Shown here: piece after piece, positions 7,576 to 13,818 of the stretch | Position numbering within the stretch: the stretch's first letter is position 1 | Layout: each line of letters opens with the position of its first letter | Source of the DNA: JAVBNC01 sp031551765 | GTDB lineage: Bacteria; Desulfobacterota; Desulfovibrionia; Desulfovibrionales; Desulfovibrionaceae | Direction: 5' to 3' | Assembly (NCBI GenBank): GCA_031551765.1 | Contig: JAVBNC010000081.1 | Coordinates: 1-17,127 of the forward strand | DNA length: 17,127 nucleotides | Position numbers and translations under genes: made by a program | Notes under the pieces: model-generated | What the model was told of the DNA's origin: nothing | Databases searched by the model: none | Seen by the model: only the letters and a program-made list of their open reading frames with translations

Positions 7576-7640
7576 GGGTGGAGGGGGCCGGGACGTTCAC
7601 CTTTTGTGTCCGCACCTGGCGGCAGACTTGCGCCGCCTTC

Positions 7641-7749
7641 CTATCCACCCTGAATGGGTTCCAAGGGGCGCGCCCCTTGGCGGGTGAGTCCAGAGAGGGC
7701 GGAGCCCTCTTTGGCCGCCGGAGGCATGCCATACAATTGGCTTCGACAG
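7641..7749. repeat. GGCTTCGACA two-hairpin element, copy 3
   Basis: It reads ATCCACCCTGAATGGGTTCC, hairpin CCAAGGGGC/GCCCCTTGG (7661-7680), CGGGTG, a diverged second hairpin AGAGGGC/GCCCTCT (7694-7710) and the end TTGGCTTCGACA. The ketoreductase stop codon (7760-7758) lies 9 bases beyond the end of the element. Confidence 0.82.
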
Positions 7750-7757
7750 CTGACCCC

Positions 7758-8489
7758 CTACATGAACAGCCCGCCGTTCATGGCCAGCACCTGGCCCGTA
7801 ATATACGAAGCGCGCGCCGAGCAAAGAAAGGACGCGGCGGCGGCCACTTCTTCCGCCAGGCCGAAGCGGCGGAGCGGGATGTGGGGCAGCAGGGCTTCTT
7901 TGGGCAGGGACGCGGTCATGCCGGTTTCGATAAAGCCTGGGGCGAGCGCGTTGACGCGGACGTCGCGCTTGCCCACTTCCACGGCCAGGGAGCGAGTGGC
8001 GCCGATAAGCCCGGCCTTGGCGGCGGACTAGTTGACCTGGCCGCCGACCCCGGTCTGGCCGGAAGTGGAGGCGATGTTCAGGATATGCCCGCTTCTGCGG
8101 CGGAGCATGAAGGGCAGCAGCGCGCGGGTGACGTGGAAAAAGCCGCCCAGGTGCACGGCCAGCACGCTGTTCCAGTCGCTTTCCGGCATCATGGCGAAAA
8201 TGCCGTCTTTGGCGAAGCCCGCGTTGTTGACCAGCACGACGGGGATTTTTTCCGCCAGCAGGGGGGCGAGGGCCGCTTCCACGGCCGGGCCGTCCGCCAC
8301 GTCAAAGGGCAGAAGCGTGCAGCTTCCACCCTTGGAAACAATGCCGTCCCGCACGGCGGCGGCCGCTTGGTGCCCGCCGCGGTAATTGAGCCAGACGGCG
8401 TAGCCGTCCTCCGCCAGGCGGGAGGCTATGGACGCGCCGATACCCCGGCTGGCGCCGGTTACCAGGGCGAGGGGCCGCTGTTCAGGCAC
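7758..8489 (-). pseudogene. FabG-like 3-oxoacyl-ACP reductase interrupted by TAG at the catalytic Tyr
   Basis: The frame encodes a short-chain dehydrogenase of 243 codons, the normal FabG length. It starts with GTG at 8489, 5 bases after the upstream lipoprotein stop. Visible parts are the NADPH motif TGASRGIG (11-18), NNAG (88-91), Ser141 in NIASTSG, and then GGQVN followed by TAG (8030-8028) and SAAK. In the family this reads Y-x-x-x-K, so the stop replaces the catalytic Tyr154 with Lys158 intact. After the stop the frame continues cleanly through VNALAPGFIETGM to ITGQVLAMNGG and a normal TAG end. The catalytic-Asn position holds His113 (AVHLGGFF). Only one base separates TAG from a Tyr codon. 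Either a recent nonsense mutation, a base error, or suppression is possible. The expected role was reduction of 3-oxoacyl-ACP in the cluster. As read it would yield a 153-residue inactive fragment. Confidence 0.87.
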
Positions 8490-8494
8490 GGCGG

Positions 8495-8707
8495 CTACTC
8501 TTTGGCCTGGGAGGAGCTTTTGGCCTTTTCCTCGCTGTAGCCCTGGTGGTAACCCTGCTCCACGGCATCGGTCTTGCGTTCCACTTTGGCCTGGGCCTTT
8601 CCGGCGGTTCTGCCCATCCAGCTGCAGCCGCTTCCGGCGCCCAAAGCGAACGCGGCAACCAGCGCGCAGCATAAAATACGGGGGAGAGAAGAAAGACGGC
8701 GGTGCAT
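8495..8707 (-). CDS. Small predicted lipoprotein upstream of the ketoreductase
   Basis: The protein has 70 residues: a basic N-terminus, a hydrophobic segment (about 11-24) and the sequence GAGSGCSW with a probable acylated Cys28. The lipobox is loose (Gly rather than Leu at -3), so lipidation is likely but not certain. The mature part is short, charged and Lys/Glu/Gln/Ser-rich (KVERKTDAVEQGYHQGY, then SEEKAKSSS), probably disordered or helical. No family is recognised. GAGGGG lies 7 bases before the ATG. The stop is 5 bases ahead of the ketoreductase GTG start, so it heads that transcript. With the lipoprotein at 2583-2990 it is the second small lipoprotein in the cluster; an envelope role for the product is a guess from context. 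Confidence 0.72.
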   Translation of the reverse strand: MHRRLSSLPRILCCALVAAFALGAGSGCSWMGRTAGKAQAKVERKTDAVEQGYHQGYSEEKAKSSSQAKE

Positions 8708-8748
8708 GGCAATACCCCTCTATCGGTTACTGTCTGACAAGCAATTTC

Positions 8749-8777
8749 ACTATACTGTAAAGTGGAAAAACGATCCA
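8749..8777 (-). promoter_or_regulatory. Possible sigma-70 promoter for lipoprotein-ketoreductase transcript
   Basis: On the minus strand TGGATC (8777-8772) and TATAGT (8754-8749) are separated by 17 bases. The -10 matches five of six consensus bases; the -35 is weak. It lies about 40 bases before the lipoprotein ATG, in the 128-base gap after trxB. Confidence 0.35.
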
Positions 8778-8835
8778 GAGGGGCGGTCCCCCCTGATAAA
8801 GTTCTTTGGAAGGGGATAGAGGGTCCGGAGGCCCC

Positions 8836-9756
8836 TTACATGGACACGATATACTTATACGCGGACATGGCGGCCCGCGCGCCGTCGGCGGCGGCGGTGA
8901 CCATCTGGCGCAGGTCCGTGTCGCGCACGTCCCCGGCCGCGAAAATGCCGGGCACGGAGGTGGACAGATCCTCGTGGCTGGCTATGACCCAGCCTTCCGG
9001 GGTTAGGTCCACCACGGAACCCAGAATGGCGGTGTTGGGCACCGTGCCCACGAAAATGAACACGCCCATGACCTTCAGCTCGGAAGCCGCGCCGGTCTTG
9101 ACGTTTTTCAGGGCCAGGCCGGTCACGCCGGAAGCGTCGCCCAAGACGCGCTCGGCCACCGTATCCCAGACGGGCGTGATTTTGGGGTTGGCCAGCACGC
9201 GGTCCGCCAGCATTTTGTCCGCGCGCAGTTCGTCCCGGCGGTGGATAAGATAGACCTTGGACGCGAAGCGGGTCAGGTATTCCGCCTCTTCCACGGCCGT
9301 GTTGCCGCCGCCCACCACGGCCACTTCCTGGCCCCGGTAAAACGCCGCGTCGCACACCGCGCAGTAGCTGACGCCCCGGCCCGTGAATTCCGCCTCGCCG
9401 GGACAGCCCAGCGGCCGGTGCCGCGCGCCCAGGGCGATAATCACGGACTTGGCCTCGATATCGCCCTTGTCCGTGCGGATGATCTTCTTGTTTCCGTCCA
9501 CTTCCACGCCGGAAAGTTCCGCCGCGCGCAGTTCGGCCTCAAAATGCAGGGCGTGCTCGTGCAGCTTTTCCGCCAAATCCATGCCGGAAATCTTGATCAC
9601 GCCGGGCCAGTTCTCCACGTCCGCCGTGGTCGTGATCTGCCCGCCCGCCAGCCCGCGCTCGATAAGCAGCGTATCCAGCCCCGCCCGCTTGGCGTAAATG
9701 GCCGCCGTAAGCCCGGCGGGACCCGCGCCCAGAATGACTAACTCTCGTTTTTCCAC
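8836..9756 (-). CDS. trxB: Thioredoxin-disulfide reductase
   Basis: The protein has 306 residues, about the usual length for bacterial low-molecular-weight thioredoxin reductase. It shows the FAD motif GAGPAGLTAAIYAKRAG (10-26), GGQITTTADVENWPG (38-52), the redox-active CAVC (132-135), the NAD(P)H motif VVGGGNTAVEEAEYL and the C-terminal FAD motif GIFAAGDVRD. It reduces thioredoxin with NADPH in the cytoplasm. The start is GTG at 9756, fixed by AAGGAG six bases upstream; the frame is open further to 9885, but that is repeat-containing leader. It stands alone between the polyene-like cluster and glnS; no thioredoxin gene is adjacent. The substrate-side HRRDELRADKM segment contains the HRR pattern that usually indicates NADPH rather than NADH use. 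Confidence 0.95.
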   Translation of the reverse strand: MEKRELVILGAGPAGLTAAIYAKRAGLDTLLIERGLAGGQITTTADVENWPGVIKISGMDLAEKLHEHALHFEAELRAAELSGVEVDGNKKIIRTDKGDIEAKSVIIALGARHRPLGCPGEAEFTGRGVSYCAVCDAAFYRGQEVAVVGGGNTAVEEAEYLTRFASKVYLIHRRDELRADKMLADRVLANPKITPVWDTVAERVLGDASGVTGLALKNVKTGAASELKVMGVFIFVGTVPNTAILGSVVDLTPEGWVIASHEDLSTSVPGIFAAGDVRDTDLRQMVTAAADGARAAMSAYKYIVSM

Positions 9757-9910
9757 GGAATGCTCCTTTAAGGCAGGGCGGGTGGTGATATGACGCCCGG
9801 AGGAGGGGAAACCCCCTTTTTGGAAAAAAGGGCAGGCGCGGCCTGTGCGAGTTTCCCTTCCCCCGGACCCCCATTCTTTCCTCAAAAAACTTTATCAGGG
9901 GTTATATAAA
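9757..9910. repeat. trxB leader with shared repeat modules and hairpin
   Basis: Non-coding. On the minus strand it reads CCCCTGATAAAGTTTTTTGA (9906-9887) and later a hairpin CCCTTTTT/AAAAAGGG-type (about 9813-9831). A shorter inverted copy of the first module, CCCCTGATAAAGTTCTTTG, occurs just downstream of trxB (8791-8809, plus strand), so trxB is bracketed by inverted copies. Confidence 0.6.
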
Positions 9911-9942
9911 AGCGTTTCTCGCTGATCTGGCGGTACCCAATA

Positions 9943-9971
9943 ATCATTGGCACAGCCTCTTTCCTTGTCAA
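9943..9971 (-). promoter_or_regulatory. Candidate sigma-70 promoter for trxB
   Basis: On the minus strand a perfect TTGACA (9971-9966) is followed after 17 bases by AATGAT (9948-9943), which matches four of six -10 positions. It would give a leader of about 180 bases carrying the repeat hairpin. Confidence 0.5.
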
Positions 9972-10039
9972 GCCGGCATCCGCCAGTATGTGAGCGCCGT
10001 GGCGCGAACAGAACGGAAGATACGCACCCTTTTCTTAGT

Positions 10040-10122
10040 CACCTTGTATGGGGTCCAGGGGCGCCAGCCCTTGGCGGGTGCAGGGCAGCGCCCTGCTCTC
10101 ACTCTTGGATGGCTTCGACAAA
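10040..10122. repeat. GGCTTCGACA two-hairpin element, copy 4
   Basis: It reads CACCTTGTATGGGGTCCAGG, an imperfect first hairpin (CCAGGGG/CCCTTGG), CGGGTGCAGGGC-AGC-GCCCTG as second hairpin (10079-10095) and the end TGGCTTCGACAA. It stops 12 bases from the glnS stop codon, on its 3' side, and may fold at the glnS transcript end, although no T-run follows. Confidence 0.82.
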
Positions 10123-10133
10123 ATTGCCTTTCT

Positions 10134-11867
10134 CTACCCCTCGCGCTTTTCGATCTTGGCCCAGGTGTCCTTTAACGTTGCGGTGCGGGAGAACACGGGC
10201 TTTTCTTTACTGCCGTCCGGGTCGGAACAGAAGTAGCCCAGGCGTTCGAACTGCACGACCCGCCCGGCGGGCACGTTGGCCAGGTCCGGCTCCAGGCGGG
10301 CGGTGACGATACGCAGCGAATCCGGGGTCAGAAGGTCAAGGAAGGTCTTGCCTTCCGGTACGTCGTTGGGGTTGTCCACGGCGAAGAGCTGCTCGTAGAG
10401 ACGGGCTTCCGCCGGGACGGAACTGGCCGCGTCCACCCAGTGCAGGGTGCCTTTGACCTTGCGGCCGTCGGCCGTGCCGCCGCCTTTGCTTTCCGGGTCG
10501 TAGACGCAGCGGATCTCGGTAATTTCGCCCGCTTCGTTTTTTATGACGCCGGTGCAGGTGACGTAGTAGGCGTAGCGCAGACGCACTTCCTGGCCCGGCG
10601 CGAGGCGGAAGAATTTTTTGGGCGGGTCTTCGCGGAAATCGTCGCGTTCAATGTACAGTTCGCGGGAAAAGGGCGCCTTGCGGGAGAGGGGGCCGCTGTA
10701 GCCTTGCGGCGGGCCGCCCGCTTCCACGGGGTAGTAGGGCAGGTCGAACCATTCGGTCCGGCCTTCCGGGTAGTTTTCAATGACGACCTTGACCGGGTCC
10801 AGCACGGCCATGAGCCGGGGGGAGACGGCGTTGAGGGCTTCGCGCACGCAGAATTCCAGCATGCCGAAATCCACGGTGCTGGCGGCGCGGGACATGCCGA
10901 TGCGGGAACAGAATTCCCGGATGGCGGCGGCGGGGTAGCCCCGGCGCCGCATGCCGGCGAGCGTGGGCATGCGCGGGTCGTCCCAGCCGCGCACGTGGCC
11001 GTCCGTCACCAGTTGGATGAGCCTGCGCTTGGACAGCACGGTACGGGTGATGTTGAGGCGCGCGAACTCCGTCTGCCGCGGGCGGTAGACGCCCAGGGTT
11101 TCCAGGAGCCAGTCGTAGAGTTCGCGGTTGTTTTCGAACTCCAGGGTGCACAGGGAGTGGGTGATGCCCTCCAGGGAGTCCGAGAGGCAGTGCGCGAAAT
11201 CGTACATGGGGTAGATGCGCCACTCGTCGCCGGTGCGGTGGTGGTGCGCCTTGCGGATGCGGTACAGGGTGGGGTCGCGCATGACCACGTTGGCCGAGGC
11301 CATGTCGATTTTGGCGCGCAGCACGTGGGCGCCGTCCGGGAATTCCCCGGCTTTCATGCGCCGGAACAGGTCCAGGTTTTCCTCTATGGAGCGGCCCCGG
11401 TACGGGCTGTCCGTGCCCGGTTCCGTCAGCGTGCCCCGGTGGGCGCGGATTTCCTCCGCGCTCAGGCTGTCCACGTAGGCCTTGCCCATCTGGATAAGCT
11501 GTTCCGCGAACGCGTAGAGCTTGCCGAAGTAGTCGGAAGCGTAAAAGAGCCGGTCCTGCCAGTCAAAGCCCAGCCAGTGCACGTCTTCCTGGATGGCGTT
11601 GACGTATTCCGTGTCTTCTTTGACCGGGTTGGTATCGTCAAAGCGCAGGTTGCACTTGCCGCCGTATTCCTGGGCCACCCCGAAATTGAGGCAGATGGAC
11701 TTGGCGTGCCCGATATGCAGGTACCCGTTGGGTTCCGGCGGGAAACGCGTGTGCACGCGGCGCTCGAAACGGCCGGAAAGCATGTCCTGGTCGATCAGGG
11801 CGCGGATAAAGTCTTTGCCGGCGCTTTCCTTGGGGGTTTCCGGCGCGGCGTGTTCCGGGTGGCTCAT
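10134..11867 (-). CDS. glnS: Glutaminyl-tRNA synthetase
   Basis: The protein has 577 residues (E. coli GlnRS has 554). Class I signatures are present: RFPPEPNGYLHIGHAKS with HIGH at 51-54, and VLSKRRL (277-283) as the KMSKS equivalent. GlnRS-typical segments include LRFDDTNPVKEDTEYV, the catalytic-domain SDYFGKLYAFAEQLI and the C-terminal beta-barrel with LRIVTARLEP and VVQFERLGYF. It charges tRNA-Gln with glutamine in the cytoplasm. Family length and FERLGYF-type ending favour GlnRS over GluRS. AGGAA is 6 bases before the ATG, and a strong promoter lies about 45 bases further up. It is monocistronic. Presence of GlnRS implies direct glutaminylation, though a GatCAB route elsewhere cannot be excluded. 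Confidence 0.97.
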   Translation of the reverse strand: MSHPEHAAPETPKESAGKDFIRALIDQDMLSGRFERRVHTRFPPEPNGYLHIGHAKSICLNFGVAQEYGGKCNLRFDDTNPVKEDTEYVNAIQEDVHWLGFDWQDRLFYASDYFGKLYAFAEQLIQMGKAYVDSLSAEEIRAHRGTLTEPGTDSPYRGRSIEENLDLFRRMKAGEFPDGAHVLRAKIDMASANVVMRDPTLYRIRKAHHHRTGDEWRIYPMYDFAHCLSDSLEGITHSLCTLEFENNRELYDWLLETLGVYRPRQTEFARLNITRTVLSKRRLIQLVTDGHVRGWDDPRMPTLAGMRRRGYPAAAIREFCSRIGMSRAASTVDFGMLEFCVREALNAVSPRLMAVLDPVKVVIENYPEGRTEWFDLPYYPVEAGGPPQGYSGPLSRKAPFSRELYIERDDFREDPPKKFFRLAPGQEVRLRYAYYVTCTGVIKNEAGEITEIRCVYDPESKGGGTADGRKVKGTLHWVDAASSVPAEARLYEQLFAVDNPNDVPEGKTFLDLLTPDSLRIVTARLEPDLANVPAGRVVQFERLGYFCSDPDGSKEKPVFSRTATLKDTWAKIEKREG

Positions 11868-11911
11868 ACGCGGTTCCTCGTGTGCTGAATTGAAAAATGC
11901 TATGACCTTTA

Positions 11912-11940
11912 AGGATACGGGAAGAGCGCTGGACGGTCAA
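11912..11940 (-). promoter_or_regulatory. Sigma-70 promoter of glnS
   Basis: On the minus strand TTGACC (11940-11935) and TATCCT (11917-11912) are separated by exactly 17 bases. The -35 matches five of six consensus bases and the -10 four of six. The predicted transcript start near 11905 leaves a leader of about 38 bases before the glnS ATG. Confidence 0.7.
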
Positions 11941-12022
11941 TTGCTTCGGGCGGCGCGGGTAGGGGTACCGGGGTTAGGACCGCCTGGATTGGACGGCCGA
12001 AAGCCTTGACCCCTCACGACCG

Positions 12023-12130
12023 GTCATCCAGAGCGCAGCGAAGGATCCATCTTTTCTGCCTTTTGCTTTTTCCACACGCATGAAAAGGCGGAAAGCATCA
12101 AGATGGATCTTTCGCTGCGCTCTGGATGAC
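12023..12130. repeat. Long inverted repeat, GTCATCC/GGATGAC module, copy 3
   Basis: Arms of 31 bases (12023-12053 and 12100-12130) are complementary with one mismatch, beginning GTCATCCAGAGCGCAGCG, with a loop of about 46 bases. Non-coding. It is joined on the right by GTGTAGTAAAA to copy 5 of the GGCTTCGACA element, the same junction as at 4133-4143. Confidence 0.88.
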
Positions 12131-12131
12131 G

Positions 12132-12242
12132 TGTAGTAAAAAACGGCGCTCCCGTACTCACCCTGTCGCGGGGTCCAGGGGGGTGACCCCCCTGGCGGGT
12201 GCAGGGCAGCGCCCTACTTTCGTTCTTCATTGGCTTCGACAA
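12132..12242. repeat. GGCTTCGACA two-hairpin element, copy 5
   Basis: It reads GGCGCTCCCGTACTCACCCTG, hairpin CCAGGGGGG/CCCCCCTGG (12174-12195), CGGGTGCAGGGC-AGC-GCCCTA and the end TTGGCTTCGACAAC. It ends about 14 bases before the candidate promoter of the MFS gene. An ATG inside the element (12230) is in frame with that gene but is not the likely start. Confidence 0.83.
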
Positions 12243-12255
12243 CGTTCCCCGCCAA

Positions 12256-12284
12256 TTGGCAACTCGCATCTTTACGCGTATCGT
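12256..12284 (+). promoter_or_regulatory. Candidate sigma-70 promoter of the MFS gene
   Basis: TTGGCA (12256-12261) and TATCGT (12279-12284) are 17 bases apart. The match is five of six at -35 and four of six at -10. A short hairpin GTCCCG/CGGGAC (12283-12300) covers the predicted transcript start, which could be an operator or a leader structure. Confidence 0.5.
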
Positions 12285-12340
12285 CCCGCGACAACGGGAC
12301 CGGCGGGCTTGAAGCTCGCCTTCCCAAGGAGCGCACCCCC

Positions 12341-13540
12341 ATGCCACGTCCCGCCCTTTCGCTGCTGACGCAGGTTTCCTTTGTCCATCTGGTGAGCCAC
12401 GTCCATTTTCTGGCCGTGCCCGCGCTGCTGCCGCTGCTGCCGGATGCTCTGGACGTGGATTTTGTGGAACTGGGCCTGGCGGTCAGCCTGTTCAATATCG
12501 CTTCCGCGTTGTGCCAGGCGCCCATGGGGTTCGCGGTGGACCGGCATGGGGCAAGACGCGTGCTGGCGGCGGGCCTGGCGCTCGGCACGGCCGCGCTCTT
12601 TTTTCTGGCGCTGTTCCCTTCCTATTTCGGGCTGCTGGCGGCTTCCACGGTCATGGGGGTGGCCAACGCGGTGTACCACCCGGGGGACTATGCCATTCTC
12701 TCGCACTCGGTGAAGGAATCCGTCATGGGCCGGGCTTTTTCCATCCACAGTTTCGCGGGGTTCTGCGGTTCGGCGGCCACGCCCGCGCTGCTGACGGCCG
12801 TCGCGCTGTGGCGGGGCATTCCGGCGGCTTTTGCCGTGACCGGGCTGTTCGGACTCGCCGCCCTGGCCGCGCTGGGCCTGGCCTGGCCGTCCGAAGCGTC
12901 CCACGGGCACGAGGCGGGCGCGGCGGACAGCGAAGACCCCGCCCCCGGCCGCAGGTCCCCCACGAACTGGAAAGCCATGCTCTCGCCCGTCATATTCATT
13001 CTGATACTGCTGTACATTCTGCTCAGCCTGAGCACCGGGTCCATGGAGCGTTTTTCCGCGTCCGCGCTCATTCAGGGTTACGGCGCGGGCCTGCCGTTGG
13101 CCAACGGCGCGCAGACGGCCTTTCTGGTCTGCACGGCCGCCGGGGTGCTCAGCGGCGGCCTGCTGGCGGACCGCACCAAACGCCACGGCTACGTGGCCGC
13201 CCTGGCTTTCGGCGCGGCTTCCGTGGCCACGTTGATAACGGCGTTCGGCGGCCTGCCGCCTTTTCCGCTGGTGGCCATGTTCGCGCTGATCGGCTTTCTG
13301 ACCGGCGTGATCGTGCCCTCGCGGGACATGCTGGTGCGGGCCGCGTCCCCCAAAGGCGGGGAAGGCGCGGTGTTCGGCATCGTGACCACCGGCTTCAACA
13401 TCGGCGGGGCCGTGGGGCCGCCCATGTGGGGCTTTTTCCTGGACAGCGGCCGCCCTTCCTGGGTCTTTTACAGCGCGGCCCTGTTCATGGCCCTCACCGT
13501 GGCCCTGACCTGGGTGCAGGAACGGCGGCGGGCGGAGTAG
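12341..13540 (+). CDS. MFS transporter (fosmidomycin-resistance-like type)
   Basis: The protein has 399 residues, the standard MFS length, with about 12 hydrophobic segments split by a polar, charged central loop (about 188-210, HGHEAGAADSEDPAPGRRS). The MFS signature after helix 2 is clear, GFAVDRHGARRVL (63-75), and repeats in the second half as GGLLADRTKRHG. The segment AVYHPGDYAILSHSV in helix 4 resembles the NAxYHP region of the Fsr-like efflux group. It is an inner-membrane secondary transporter; the substrate is unknown. The ATG at 12341 has AAGGAG upstream with a 9-base spacer. It is the only plus-strand gene, divergent from glnS and alone in its transcript, followed by a terminator-like hairpin. 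Confidence 0.88.
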   Translation: MPRPALSLLTQVSFVHLVSHVHFLAVPALLPLLPDALDVDFVELGLAVSLFNIASALCQAPMGFAVDRHGARRVLAAGLALGTAALFFLALFPSYFGLLAASTVMGVANAVYHPGDYAILSHSVKESVMGRAFSIHSFAGFCGSAATPALLTAVALWRGIPAAFAVTGLFGLAALAALGLAWPSEASHGHEAGAADSEDPAPGRRSPTNWKAMLSPVIFILILLYILLSLSTGSMERFSASALIQGYGAGLPLANGAQTAFLVCTAAGVLSGGLLADRTKRHGYVAALAFGAASVATLITAFGGLPPFPLVAMFALIGFLTGVIVPSRDMLVRAASPKGGEGAVFGIVTTGFNIGGAVGPPMWGFFLDSGRPSWVFYSAALFMALTVALTWVQERRRAE

Positions 13541-13573
13541 AAGAATGGAATGAACGCCTGCGGCGGCCAAGGG

Positions 13574-13593
13574 AAGGGGGAACCCCCTTTTTT
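13574..13593 (+). terminator. Probable intrinsic terminator after the MFS gene
   Basis: AAGGGG-GAAC-CCCCTT followed by four more T residues, 33 bases after the MFS stop. The stem is short but GC-rich. The same GAACCCCCTTTTTT-like string recurs in the trxB leader, so it may be a repeat module rather than a dedicated terminator. Confidence 0.45.
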
Positions 13594-13631
13594 CGGGGGG
13601 CGCCCCTCAATCCAGGCCAGGGCCACGGCTG

Positions 13632-13654
13632 CGGGCAAGCGGTGCGCTTGCCCG
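13632..13654. other. Perfect 10-bp hairpin in the MFS / RGD-peptide gap
   Basis: CGGGCAAGCG-GTG-CGCTTGCCCG forms a perfect stem with a 3-base loop. It is not followed by a T-run on either strand. Function unknown. Confidence 0.6.
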
Positions 13655-13721
13655 TTACCAGCCGGGGCGTCATTTGGGGGATACGGACAGGACAAGAGCG
13701 GCGCAATCTCCGCAAACAGAG

Positions 13722-13759
13722 ATGAGCGGCCCTGGGAGCGAGTTTCCAAGGCCGCTCAT
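13722..13759. other. Inverted repeat downstream of the RGD-peptide gene
   Basis: ATGAGCGGCC (13722-13731) and GGCCGCTCAT (13750-13759) are perfectly complementary around an 18-base loop. It lies about 60 bases past the stop of the minus-strand peptide gene and could end its message, but there is no T-run, so an intrinsic terminator is not shown. Confidence 0.5.
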
Positions 13760-13818
13760 GAACTATCCAAACAAGTGCTCATTGGTTACGATTACCTGTG
13801 CCGCTGTTCCAGCTTTTG

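Noticed and set aside
8028..8030. Pyrrolysine insertion at the ketoreductase amber
   Set aside because: The residue must be a catalytic Tyr; pyrrolysine would not substitute, and TAG ends several other genes here. Kept only as a possibility of Tyr suppression in the findings.
10440..11888. Plus-strand open frame of 482 codons
   Set aside because: Pure antisense shadow of glnS in GC-rich DNA; no start signal and no recognisable domain.
4028..12242. Integron attC sites as the identity of the palindromic repeats
   Set aside because: No RYYYAAC/GTTRRRY core pairs and no cassette-like gene arrangement; the genes between copies are ordinary operon and housekeeping genes.
12272..13570. Minus-strand open frame of 432 codons opposite the MFS gene
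   Set aside because: Composition (Gly/Gln/Arg/His-rich) is typical of antisense of a membrane protein; the plus strand has a good ribosome binding site and MFS motifs.
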